Shown here piece by piece: positions 38,812-46,957 of a stretch of 64,000 bases of DNA. The stretch is taken from positions 572,501-636,500 of the forward strand of contig JACEUQ010000002.1 of the NCBI GenBank assembly GCA_024998815.1, given 5' to 3'. The notes under the pieces are model-generated. The model worked only from the letters and a program-made list of their open reading frames with translations, made no database searches and was not told the DNA's origin. This DNA is from Opitutus sp. (GTDB lineage: Bacteria; Verrucomicrobiota; Verrucomicrobiia; Opitutales; Opitutaceae). The position numbers and the translations under genes were made by a program. Within the stretch, counting starts at the first letter, position 1, and every line of letters begins with the position of its first letter.

Positions 38812-41568
38812 ATGAAATACCGCGACTCGCTCCTCGAATTGCTGCGTCAACCCGACTATCGACCCGCCACCGTTCTGACGCTTTCCCGCGCCCTCGGCCT
38901 CCATAAAAAACTCCGCGCCGTCTTCGCCCACGAGGTCCGCGGCCTGCTCGCCAAGGGCGAACTGGCGCTCGTTCAAGGCGACCGTATCGCCATGCCCTCG
39001 CGAGGCGCTGCGTCCTCTAAGTCAGCCCCCGGTGCCCCCCACACACCCGCCCAAGCACGAGCTCATGGACAGGGCCAGCGGGCCATCTTTCAACCCAACA
39101 CGTCCGCCTTTACGCGTTCTTCCGAGCGCACTCCGGAACGCCACGCCGAGTCCGAGGTGCTCACCGGCCGGCTCAACTTTCGCGCTGGCGGCTCAGCCTT
39201 CGTGGTACCAACCAAAACCGGCTCCGGCCCCGCCCCCGAGGCGATTCAGATTTTCCCCGAGGACACCGGCGTCGCCTTCCACGGTGACACGGTCGAAATC
39301 CACGTTAACCCCGGCATCCGTCAGCGCCGCGATGGCCGTGGCACCGAGCGAACGGGTCGGGTGCTGCGCGTGCTCGAACGCGCCCGCGACACCGTCGTCG
39401 GCAACCTCCAGCGCATCCGCAACACCTACTACGTTAAACCCGACGACCCGCGGATGTTTCACGAGATCGTGGTCGGCGACCCCGCCGCCGGCACGCTCAC
39501 GCCGACTCCAGAAATTGGCGACAAGGTCGTGGTCCGCCTCGGCGAATGGACCCAGCGCAGCCAGCTTATCCAAGGTGAAATCCTCGAGCGCCTCGGTAAA
39601 ACCTTCGAACCCCGCGCCGAACTCGCCGGCATTTACCACAAGTTCAAACTCGATCCCACGTTCCCCGCCGCCGTCGAACGCGAGGTCGCCTCGCTTCCCG
39701 ACACCGTTCAACCCGGTGAACTCGCCGGCCGCCTCGACTACCGGCAGATCCCGACCTTCACCATCGACCCGGACGACGCCAAGGATTTCGACGATGCCCT
39801 CTCACTTGAGTACCTGCCCGAAGGCGAGGTGCGCGTCGGTATTCACATTGCGGATGTTTCCGCCTACGTGAAGGCAGGTACTTTTCTCGACAAAGAAGCC
39901 CAGCGCCGTGGCAACTCGACCTACCTGGTCGGCACGGTCATTCCGATGCTGCCCGAAAAACTCTCCAACGGCCTGTGCTCGCTGGTCGAGGCCCAGGACC
40001 GGCTCACCAAGGCGGTCTTCCTCGTGTTCGACGCCCAGGGCGGCCTCAAGGCCCAAACCTACTCGAACACCGTCATCCGCAGCCGCAAGCGCCTCACCTA
40101 CAAACAGGCCTACACACTCCTGTTTGAGGACAACCTAGATAACATCCGCGCGTTGCCCCTCCCTGCCAAACACCAGACCGGCTCCACCGGGCGCGCGCTT
40201 TCGTCGTTAACCGACCCTGAGTTAACCGACCTGCAGGGCTGGGTTCGCCACCTGTGGAAACTCGCCTCCGGCCTGCGCCTCGATCGCATGGCCAACGGCT
40301 CGCTCGACCTCGACATGCCCGAGACCAAGGTGTTCGTCGACGCCGAGGGCTACGCCGACCGCCTGGAAAAAATCGAGCACGACGAAAGCCACCAGCTCAT
40401 CGAGGAGTTCATGCTCGCCGCCAACGAAGCGCTCGCCCGGCTCACGCGCACCAAAAACCTACCCTCGGTTTACCGCGTTCACGACGAACCCGACTCCGAA
40501 AAACTCAACGAACTACGCGAGTTTCTCGCCACCTACGACATCCGCACCGGCGACCTCACGTTGCGCGCAGAGATCATCGGCCTGCTGGCCGCCCTGGCCA
40601 CGCACCCGCAGGGCTACACGTTGCGCACCCAGTTGCTGCGCAGCCTCAAAAAGGCCTGTTACCGGGGCTCGCCCGACGGCCACTACGGCCTGGCGAAAAA
40701 CGACTACACCCACTTCACCTCGCCCATCCGTCGCTACTCCGACTTGGTCGTGCACCGGGTGTTCGACCACTACCTGATCAAACACGAGGGCCACGCCGAG
40801 CCGGCCAACTACGTTTACGGCTACAACAAGGCGAAGATGGAAAGTATCGGCGAGCACCTCAGCCTCACCGAAATCAACTCCACCGAGGCCGAGCGGGAGA
40901 GCGTCAAAATCAAACTGCTGGAGTTCTTTGAGCGCGAACTGGCCAAGGAAAAAAAGACCTCCTTCGAGGCGGTGATCACCGACGTGCGCGCCAACGGGCT
41001 TTTTATCGAGTTGGTCGAGTCGATGACCTTCGGCTTCATACCGATGAGCGTGCTCACCGACGACGTTTACACGCTCAACAACGCGGGCGACACGTTGGTG
41101 GGCCGCCGCAGCAAAAAAGCCTATGCGCTCGCCTCACGCCTTTTTGTGGCGGTGGCCAAAGTGGACCGCTTCAAGCGCCTGCTCGACTTCCGCCCGTATG
41201 TCGCCGGCGAGGGCAACGCCGCCGCACAACCGCTGGTGCCGTCGCATCCCCACCTGCGCCCCCCTGCGGCGCCTGCCGTGGCCAAGCCCGCCATGTCCAA
41301 ACCTGCGGCCCCCGCAGGTCAACGTTCGACCAAGCCCACGCTTGCCCCCAAGGCCGCGCACCCCGCACACAAGGCCTCGGGAAAGCCGTCAAAAACGGCC
41401 GGCAAGCCCGCTAAAGCCGCCAAGTCAGGTAAACAGGGTAAGTCGGATAAGCCTGCCAAGCAGGGCAAGTCGTCGAAGACCGCCAACGTCAAAAAAGCAC
41501 CGAAGTCCGTGAAAGCCCCCTACAAAAACCCGCCTGGCAACTCGAAGTTTATCCCCACCAAACCTTGA
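38812..41568 (+). CDS. rnr: Ribonuclease R
   Basis: A 918-residue RNase II-family 3'-5' exoribonuclease that degrades structured RNA and takes part in rRNA quality control. Order of domains: a winged-helix N terminus (residues 1-65), a Ser/Ala-rich linker, cold-shock domains, the RNB catalytic domain with IDPDDAKDFDDALSLE (metal-binding aspartates, about residue 325) and YTHFTSPIRRYSDLVVHR (about 645), an S1 domain (AVITDVRANGLFIELVESM), and a tail of about 110 residues rich in Lys, Ala, Pro and Ser. The basic tail is typical of RNase R but longer than usual. Start chosen at MKYRDSLLELL. Confidence 0.96.
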   Translation: MKYRDSLLELLRQPDYRPATVLTLSRALGLHKKLRAVFAHEVRGLLAKGELALVQGDRIAMPSRGAASSKSAPGAPHTPAQARAHGQGQRAIFQPNTSAFTRSSERTPERHAESEVLTGRLNFRAGGSAFVVPTKTGSGPAPEAIQIFPEDTGVAFHGDTVEIHVNPGIRQRRDGRGTERTGRVLRVLERARDTVVGNLQRIRNTYYVKPDDPRMFHEIVVGDPAAGTLTPTPEIGDKVVVRLGEWTQRSQLIQGEILERLGKTFEPRAELAGIYHKFKLDPTFPAAVEREVASLPDTVQPGELAGRLDYRQIPTFTIDPDDAKDFDDALSLEYLPEGEVRVGIHIADVSAYVKAGTFLDKEAQRRGNSTYLVGTVIPMLPEKLSNGLCSLVEAQDRLTKAVFLVFDAQGGLKAQTYSNTVIRSRKRLTYKQAYTLLFEDNLDNIRALPLPAKHQTGSTGRALSSLTDPELTDLQGWVRHLWKLASGLRLDRMANGSLDLDMPETKVFVDAEGYADRLEKIEHDESHQLIEEFMLAANEALARLTRTKNLPSVYRVHDEPDSEKLNELREFLATYDIRTGDLTLRAEIIGLLAALATHPQGYTLRTQLLRSLKKACYRGSPDGHYGLAKNDYTHFTSPIRRYSDLVVHRVFDHYLIKHEGHAEPANYVYGYNKAKMESIGEHLSLTEINSTEAERESVKIKLLEFFERELAKEKKTSFEAVITDVRANGLFIELVESMTFGFIPMSVLTDDVYTLNNAGDTLVGRRSKKAYALASRLFVAVAKVDRFKRLLDFRPYVAGEGNAAAQPLVPSHPHLRPPAAPAVAKPAMSKPAAPAGQRSTKPTLAPKAAHPAHKASGKPSKTAGKPAKAAKSGKQGKSDKPAKQGKSSKTANVKKAPKSVKAPYKNPPGNSKFIPTKP

Positions 41569-41610
41569 GCCCGGAAGCGACCGGGCCCGCCCTCGGCGTT
41601 TGCCTCACCC

Positions 41611-41639
41611 GCAGGGACGACCTCCGTGTCGTCCCTGCC
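41611..41639. repeat. Short perfect inverted repeat after rnr
   Basis: GCAGGGACGAC and GTCGTCCCTGC flank CTCCGT. A perfect 11-bp stem without a T run, so not an obvious intrinsic terminator. Related to the element at 16426. Confidence 0.8.
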
Positions 41640-41719
41640 GCGTGGCGTTTCCAATTTCACGTTCACGCCGGATTCTTTCGTGTCTTTCCGATTTTTAGTG
41701 GTTAACACCCTTCTTTTCC

Positions 41720-42871
41720 ATGTCCGACTCCTCCCTTCTCGCCCGCGCCACACACATCATTGACCAGGTTTCTGCCGACAAACCCGCCGACTACGTCCTG
41801 CGCGGCGACCTCGGCGCCGACAAGGAGCTGCTGCCGGCCGAAAAGCGCGATATCTCCAAGGCCGTTTTCACCTATTTCCGCTGGCTGAGCTGGCTCGACA
41901 AGGCCGCTCCCACCACCAGCCGCGTCTCCTCCGCCCTCGACCTGCAGCGCAAGTTCGAGGCGGACCCGGCCTACTTCAAACCCGAGGCCCTCGCCGCCCG
42001 CGCCGTCCCGGAGTGGGTTAAAAGCGAGATCGACCTCACCCCCGCCTACCTGCACCACCTGCAAAGCGAACCCACGCTCTGGATACGCGTGCAACAGGAA
42101 TTCGCCGCCGCCCTGCCCCGCTCGCTGGGCAACCTCACGCCTTCGCCCTCCCCGCTGGTTCCCTCGCCACACCGCGGCACCACTCTGCGCTACAGCGGCA
42201 ACACCGACCTGTTCCGCACCTCCGAATTCCACCAGGGCGTTTTTGAAATCCAGGACATCGCCTCGCAACTGGTCGGCTACGCCGCCGCACCCAAGCCCGG
42301 CGAGACGTGGTGGGACACCTGCGCAGGCGAAGGCGGCAAAACCCTGCATCTCTCGGCCCTGATGGAAAACAAGGGCCTGATCTGGGCGAGCGATCGCAAC
42401 ACCGGGCGCATCGCCACGCTGCGCAAACGCGCCGGCCGAGCCCAGGCGTTCAACTACCGCGCGGTCACCTGGAATGGCGGCCCCTTCCTGCCCACCAAGA
42501 CCAAGTTCGACGGCATCCTCATCGACGCCCCGTGCAGCGGCGTCGGCACCTGGCAGCGCAACCCCCACGCCCGCTGGACCACCACGCCCACCGACGTGAG
42601 CGAACTCGCCGAGATCCAGATCCAGTTGCTCAACCACGCCGCCCCCGCCCTCAAACCGGGCGGCCGTTTGGTTTACGCGGTCTGCACGCTGACCAAGAGC
42701 GAAACCACGAAGATTGCCGACACCTTCACCGCCGAGCACCCCGATTACATTCCCGATCCGGTGTTCGCCGCCAACGCGACGACCCCTGCGAGCCCGAGCC
42801 AAGTCCACCTCTGGCCCCACGAGATTAACGGCAACGGCATGTTCATCGCCGCCTGGCGCCGGAAGGCCTGA
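41720..42871 (+). CDS. RsmB/NOP2-family RNA m5C methyltransferase
   Basis: A 383-residue SAM-dependent RNA cytosine methyltransferase. The SAM motif is WDTCAGEGGKTLHLSALM, followed by WASDRNTGR (motif II) and the catalytic cysteines of DAPCSGVGTWQRNP (motif IV) and AVCTLTKSE (motif VI). The N-terminal RsmB-like helical domain (ISKAVFTYFRWLSWLD) is shorter than the NusB-like domain of E. coli RsmB, so the exact target (16S C967 or another site) is unclear. RYSGNTDLFRTSEFHQGVFEIQDIA is typical of the N1 region. It starts 151 bases after rnr on the same strand. Confidence 0.92.
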   Translation: MSDSSLLARATHIIDQVSADKPADYVLRGDLGADKELLPAEKRDISKAVFTYFRWLSWLDKAAPTTSRVSSALDLQRKFEADPAYFKPEALAARAVPEWVKSEIDLTPAYLHHLQSEPTLWIRVQQEFAAALPRSLGNLTPSPSPLVPSPHRGTTLRYSGNTDLFRTSEFHQGVFEIQDIASQLVGYAAAPKPGETWWDTCAGEGGKTLHLSALMENKGLIWASDRNTGRIATLRKRAGRAQAFNYRAVTWNGGPFLPTKTKFDGILIDAPCSGVGTWQRNPHARWTTTPTDVSELAEIQIQLLNHAAPALKPGGRLVYAVCTLTKSETTKIADTFTAEHPDYIPDPVFAANATTPASPSQVHLWPHEINGNGMFIAAWRRKA

Positions 42872-42931
42872 GTTTTAACGCAACAGTCGCCACGTTCATG
42901 GCGGGCCTAACGCCCTTCGATGTCGTGGTGA

Positions 42932-43789
42932 ATGCTGCGATTTTTTTCGGTGAAAACCTCCGACGCAAAAATCTCCTCCGCCACGGTCCGTGACGATTTC
43001 AACGATCCGGTTGCGGTCGTGCACTATGCCCGTGCAGCGCACAGCCTCGGCCTGTGGAAATCCGAGCAGTTGCTCATTGAACGGTTTTTCACCGACAAAA
43101 CTGCCCGTCTGCTGGAAGCCGGATGCGGAGCCGGTCGGGTGACCCTCGGCCTTTGGCAGCTGGGTTACCGCCAGCTCGTCGCCTTTGATTTCGCCGAGGA
43201 ACTGGTCGAGCAAGCCCGCTACCTCGCCGAAGAGCGCGGTGCCGCCATCCCCATCCACCACGCCGACGCGACCCAGCCAATCCAGTGTCACCTATTAGGT
43301 GACACTGTCGTTGTCGCCCCGTCGGAAAACGCACCTCAAACCAATCCTAACTGTCACCTAATAGGTGACACTGGATTTGGGGGCGCGCTGTTTATGTTCA
43401 ACGGGCTGATGCAGATCCCGGGCCGCGAAAACCGGCGGGCGGCCCTCGCCAACCTCGCCGCGGTTTGCCGGCCGGGGGCGCCGTTGTTGTTCACCACGCA
43501 CGATCGCGATCACTCGCGTGTCGAACGCGCGTCTTGGAAACTGGAAACGCTGCGCTGGGAAAGTGGCAAGCAGGACCCGCGTCTCGTCGAGTTTGGCGAC
43601 CGGTACTTTTCCGACGACGTGGGGCGCACGTTTATGCACCTGCCCGACCGCGCCGAAATACTCGCCGACCTCGCCGCCACCGGCTGGACGCACACCTACG
43701 ACGTCATGCGTAGCGACCTGTGCCACGAATCGAGCGCGGTGCATGACTTTTCCGACGAATGCCGCTTCTGGGTCTCCCACCGGGCTTGA
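42932..43789 (+). CDS. Class I SAM methyltransferase carrying two palindrome insertions
   Basis: A 285-residue methyltransferase. The SAM motif LLEAGCGAGRVTLGLWQLGY and the acidic end of beta-2 (AFDFAEEL) are intact; HADATQP is the beta-3 region and GALFMFNGLMQIPGREN the beta-4 region. Between these strands two copies of the 23-bp palindrome are translated as CHLLGDT (residues 119-125) and CHLIGDT (141-147), separated by 15 residues. Related enzymes normally have only a short turn there, so about 30 residues are added in a surface loop. The rest is uninterrupted, so the enzyme may still work. Substrate unknown. It starts 60 bases after the RNA methyltransferase gene. Confidence 0.82.
   Translation: MLRFFSVKTSDAKISSATVRDDFNDPVAVVHYARAAHSLGLWKSEQLLIERFFTDKTARLLEAGCGAGRVTLGLWQLGYRQLVAFDFAEELVEQARYLAEERGAAIPIHHADATQPIQCHLLGDTVVVAPSENAPQTNPNCHLIGDTGFGGALFMFNGLMQIPGRENRRAALANLAAVCRPGAPLLFTTHDRDHSRVERASWKLETLRWESGKQDPRLVEFGDRYFSDDVGRTFMHLPDRAEILADLAATGWTHTYDVMRSDLCHESSAVHDFSDECRFWVSHRA
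43284..43306. repeat. 23-bp palindrome (CHLLGDT element) in methyltransferase, copy 1
   Basis: Identical to the copies in oleD, with perfect 11-bp arms AGTGTCACCTA and TAGGTGACACT around a T. Read in frame as CHLLGDT. Confidence 0.95.
43350..43372. repeat. 23-bp palindrome (CHLIGDT element) in methyltransferase, copy 2
   Basis: The centre base is A, so the element is in the opposite orientation to copy 1 at 43284. One arm base differs (ACTGTCACCTA). Read in frame as CHLIGDT. Confidence 0.93.
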
Positions 43790-43801
43790 GGCCGCGATTC
43801 G

Positions 43802-43910
43802 AAAAGTAGCGCAGATTCCAGTCTGCTCCGGTGAGCGGAGCGCGCAGACGAGCACGCCGTTCAGGTTAATTTTACGGCCAAATGCAGACTGGAAGTCTGC
43901 GCTACTTTTT
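43802..43910. repeat. GTAGCGCAGACTTCCAGTC-family inverted repeat, long-loop copy
   Basis: AAAAGTAGCGCAGATTCCAG at the left and GACTGGAAGTCTGCGCTACT at the right end, with a loop of about 60 bases, between the methyltransferase and hemX/ccsA genes. One base is lost in the left arm. Confidence 0.93.
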
Positions 43911-43940
43911 CATCCCCTCAACGGCTCATCCCTTTTCGAC

Positions 43941-44750
43941 ATGTTCACTTTCACCGATCGCACCTGGCTCTGGCTCGCCTCCGCGCTGTACCTGGCGGGC
44001 TTCGGGCTCGGCACCTTGGCGGTCCTGCGCGAACGTAAGCTCTCGCGGCTGTTGATGTACTTTATCATCGCCGCCGGTTTCACCGTACAAACCTTCGGGC
44101 TCTACCTGCGCGGCCTCGAAGTCAAAGGCTGTCCGTTGGGCAACACCTTCGAGCTGTTCCAGTTCATCGCCTGGTCAGCCATGGCGCTTTACCTGGTCAT
44201 CGGCACCACCTTTCGCTTCAGCCTGCTGGGCTATTTTACCTGCCTGCTGGGGGCCGCACTCACCGCACTCTCGCTTGCCTTCCCAGCCTGGGATGCCACC
44301 CGACGCATCGGCATTTTTGGCGGCAATGCGTGGATCGAATTCCACGCCGCCATCGCACTGCTGAGCTATGGCGTGTTCGCGCTGCTGTCGCTGACCGCCG
44401 CCATGTACGTGCTGCAGGTTTTCAGCCTCAAACGCCATCACCTCCACGGCCTGTTTTCCTTCCTGCCGTCGATTCGCGAACTCGACCACATTTGCCTGCG
44501 CCTGCTCGCGGCCGGCGCCGTTTTGCTCACCGCATCACTGCTCGTTGGGGCCGTTCATTGGAGCCAAGACTGGGCCTCGGTTAACGCCACTAAACTCGCC
44601 GTAACCGTGCTGATCTGGGCGGCCTACTCCACCGCACTTGGACTGCGTCTGCGCAGCCAGTTGGTCGGCAAGCGCCTCGCCTGGCTCCTGCTCGCCCTGT
44701 TCGGCCTGCTCCTGATTTCACTTCCGCTGGTCAGCGGCAGCGCCTCATGA
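43941..44750 (+). CDS. CcsA/HemX-type cytochrome c assembly or heme-pathway membrane protein
   Basis: A 269-residue protein with about eight membrane segments that matches the CcsA/CcmC/HemX family: RGLEVKGCPLGNTFELFQF (the PLxNxYE region), WIEFHAAIALLSYGVFAL (His in a transmembrane helix) and VGAVHWSQDWASVNATKL (Trp-rich periplasmic loop). Direct coupling to hemA, with stop and start overlapping as ATGA at 44747, matches the hemX-hemA arrangement; HemX affects HemA levels in other bacteria. A cytochrome c heme-delivery role is the alternative. No other cytochrome c assembly gene is nearby. Confidence 0.85.
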   Translation: MFTFTDRTWLWLASALYLAGFGLGTLAVLRERKLSRLLMYFIIAAGFTVQTFGLYLRGLEVKGCPLGNTFELFQFIAWSAMALYLVIGTTFRFSLLGYFTCLLGAALTALSLAFPAWDATRRIGIFGGNAWIEFHAAIALLSYGVFALLSLTAAMYVLQVFSLKRHHLHGLFSFLPSIRELDHICLRLLAAGAVLLTASLLVGAVHWSQDWASVNATKLAVTVLIWAAYSTALGLRLRSQLVGKRLAWLLLALFGLLLISLPLVSGSAS

Positions 44751-45769
44751 CGCCCCCCGTGCTTTTCCTTCTGGGCGCGAGTCATCGCACGACCCCGCTC
44801 GAGCTGCGCGAAAAACTCGCGCTAAGCCCCGAGCGGTTGCCGCTTTTTTACGCCGCCGCCGCCGCGCTCCCCGGCCTGCGCGAGTTCGCCGTGCTCAACA
44901 CCTGCAACCGCGTGGAGTTTTACGGCAGCGCCGACTCGCCCGCCGTTGTCCAAAACCTGCACGCCGTCTTCTGCGCTTTCCAGCAACTCCCCGCCGAGGT
45001 TTTCACCTCCATCAGCCACCAAGCCGCCGACTTGGCGGCGATCGAACACTTGCTGAGCGTCGCCTCGGGGCTGGATTCGCAGATGCTCGGCGAGACCGAG
45101 ATTTTAGGGCAAATCAAGACCGCCTACGCCACCGCCCAAAGCCGCAAAACCACCGGGCCGGTGCTCAACCGCCTGTTTCAAAAAATCTTTCAGCACGCCA
45201 AATACGTGCGTACCCACAGTGCAATTACCGAAGGTCAGATCAGCGTGGCCAACGTGGCCGTGGACCTAGCGCTGAAGATTTTTGGCGACCTGTCCAACAC
45301 CCGCATCCTGCTGCTGGGTGCGGGCGACATCGGTGAGAAAACCGCCAAAGCGTTCCAAAGCCGTGGGGCAGAATCGCTCACCATCGCCAGCCGTACACAC
45401 GGCCGGGCGATGGAGTTGGCTACCACCCTCAATGCCACCGCGTTGCCCTGGGAGCACGTGCCCACCCACCTCGGTGACTACTCCATTGTGGTTGGCTCGA
45501 CCTCAGCGCCCGATGTGGTGGTAACCGTCGCGCAAGCGGAGGCGGCGATGCGCAAGCGCCGCGCCGAACCGCTGTTCTTCATCGACCTGGCGCTGCCCCG
45601 CGACATCGACCCGGCGGTCACCGAATTGGACAACGTGTTCCTCTACAACCTCGACGACCTAGCTAAAATCGCCGACGAAAACCTCGCCGCTCGCACGGCC
45701 AAAGTGACGCATGCCCGCCAGCTGGTGGCTGAAAAAGCCTCGGCGCTCTGGACTCAGCTCGCGCCATAG
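44747..45769 (+). CDS. hemA: Glutamyl-tRNA reductase
   Basis: A 340-residue GluTR that reduces glutamyl-tRNA to glutamate-1-semialdehyde, the first committed step of C5 heme synthesis. LGASHRTTPLELREKL and the catalytic Cys in VLNTCNRVEFY mark the N-terminal domain. GLDSQMLGETEILGQIK and RTHSAITEGQISVANVAVDLA follow. LLLGAGDIGEKTAKAF is the NADPH-binding motif, with FIDLALPRDID after it. The protein ends soon after the spinal helix, so most of the C-terminal dimerisation domain of standard 410-430-residue enzymes is missing. Similar short forms occur in other PVC-group bacteria. Its stop is followed by the large tandem array. Confidence 0.95.
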   Translation: MTPPVLFLLGASHRTTPLELREKLALSPERLPLFYAAAAALPGLREFAVLNTCNRVEFYGSADSPAVVQNLHAVFCAFQQLPAEVFTSISHQAADLAAIEHLLSVASGLDSQMLGETEILGQIKTAYATAQSRKTTGPVLNRLFQKIFQHAKYVRTHSAITEGQISVANVAVDLALKIFGDLSNTRILLLGAGDIGEKTAKAFQSRGAESLTIASRTHGRAMELATTLNATALPWEHVPTHLGDYSIVVGSTSAPDVVVTVAQAEAAMRKRRAEPLFFIDLALPRDIDPAVTELDNVFLYNLDDLAKIADENLAARTAKVTHARQLVAEKASALWTQLAP

Positions 45770-45850
45770 TCCGGAGCCCATGCCGGTCGGCGCGCAATGC
45801 TGGGCGGAGCACGGTTTCATGATATCCACGTGTGGCTCATGCAAACTCGC

Positions 45851-46881
45851 GCTCAAGGTGGGGATGACGCCATTCCCTGAGCTCACGCTCAGGGCCACAT
45901 TCCGCTCTGCTTTGCAGCATGTCCGCGTGGCCTTGAGCGTGAGCTCAAGGTGAAGATGACGCCTTTTCCCTGAGCTCACGCTCAGGGCCACATTCCGCTC
46001 CGCTTTGCAGCATGTCCGCGTGGCCTTGAGCGTGAGCTCAAGGTGAAGATGACGCCTTTTCCCTGAGCTCACGCTCAGGGCCACATTCCGCTCCGCTTTG
46101 CAGCATGTTCCCGTGGCCTTGAGCGTGAGCTCAAGGTGAAGATGACGCCTTTTCCCTAAGCTCACGCTCAGGGCCACATTCCGCTCTGCTTTACAGCATG
46201 TCCGCGTGGCCTTGAGCGTGAGCTCAAGGTGAAGATGACGCCTTTTCCCTGAGCTCACGCTCAGGGCCACATTCCGCTCTGCTTTACAGCATGTCCGCGT
46301 GGCCTTGAGCGTGAGCTCAAGGTGAAGATGACGCCTTTTCCCTGAGCTCACGCTCAGGGCCACATTCCGCTCTGCTTTACAGCATGTCCGCGTGGCCTTG
46401 AGCGTGAGCTCAAGGTGAAGATGACGCCATTTCCCTAAGCTCACGCTCAGGGCCACATTCCGCTCTGCTTTACAGCATGTTCCCGTGGCCTTGAGCGTGA
46501 GCTCAAGGTGGGGATGACGCCTTTTCCCTAAGCTCACGCTCAGGGCCACATTCCGCTCTGCTTTGCAGCATGTCCGCGTGGCCTTGAGCGTGAGCTCAAG
46601 GTGAAGATGACGCCATTTCCCTAAGCTCACGCTCAGGGCCACATTCCGCTCTGCTTTGCAGCATGTCCGCGTGGCCTTGAGCGTGAGCTCAAGGTGAAGA
46701 TGACGCCATTTCCCTAAGCTCACGCTCAGGGCCACATTCCGCTCTGCTTTACAGCATGTTCCCGTGGCCTTGAGCGTGAGCTCAAGGTGAAGATGACGCC
46801 TTTTCCCTAAGCTCACGCTCAGGGCCACATTCCGCTCTTCTTTGCAGCATGTCCGCGTGGCCTTGAGCGTGAGCTCAAGGT
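45851..46881. repeat. Tandem array, eleven 93-bp units of paired GAGC hairpins
   Basis: Unit starts fall at 45859, 45951, 46044, 46137, 46230, 46323, 46416, 46509, 46602, 46695 and 46788, an exact 93-bp period except the first unit (92). Each unit carries CCCTGAGCTCACGCTCAGGG and CCTTGAGCGTGAGCTCAAGG about 31 bases apart. Each is a perfect 8-bp-stem hairpin, and the two can also pair with each other through 24-base arms. The loop of one is GTGA (GNRA-type in RNA), so each strand offers one such hairpin per unit. Variation among units is limited to a few positions (CTGAGC/CTAAGC, TTTGCAG/TTTACAG, TCCGC/TTCCC). It lies between the convergent hemA and a coiled-coil protein gene. The multiple-of-three period keeps frames open, but no protein is likely. 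Confidence 0.96.
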
Positions 46882-46957
46882 GTTTCCTTCAACGGTATCG
46901 CCCCCCCCCGCACCAACCGATTTCGTGATGCTCAACCTGCTGAAAGGATCGAGTTTC

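Noticed and set aside
45659-46828. 389-codon minus-strand frame with repeated LELTLKATRTCCKAERN units
   Set aside because: It arises only because the DNA array has a 93-bp (31-codon) period. It overlaps the end of hemA and has no start signal or composition of a real protein.
45851-46881. CRISPR array
   Set aside because: The segments between hairpins are the same in every unit rather than unique spacers, and no cas genes are nearby.
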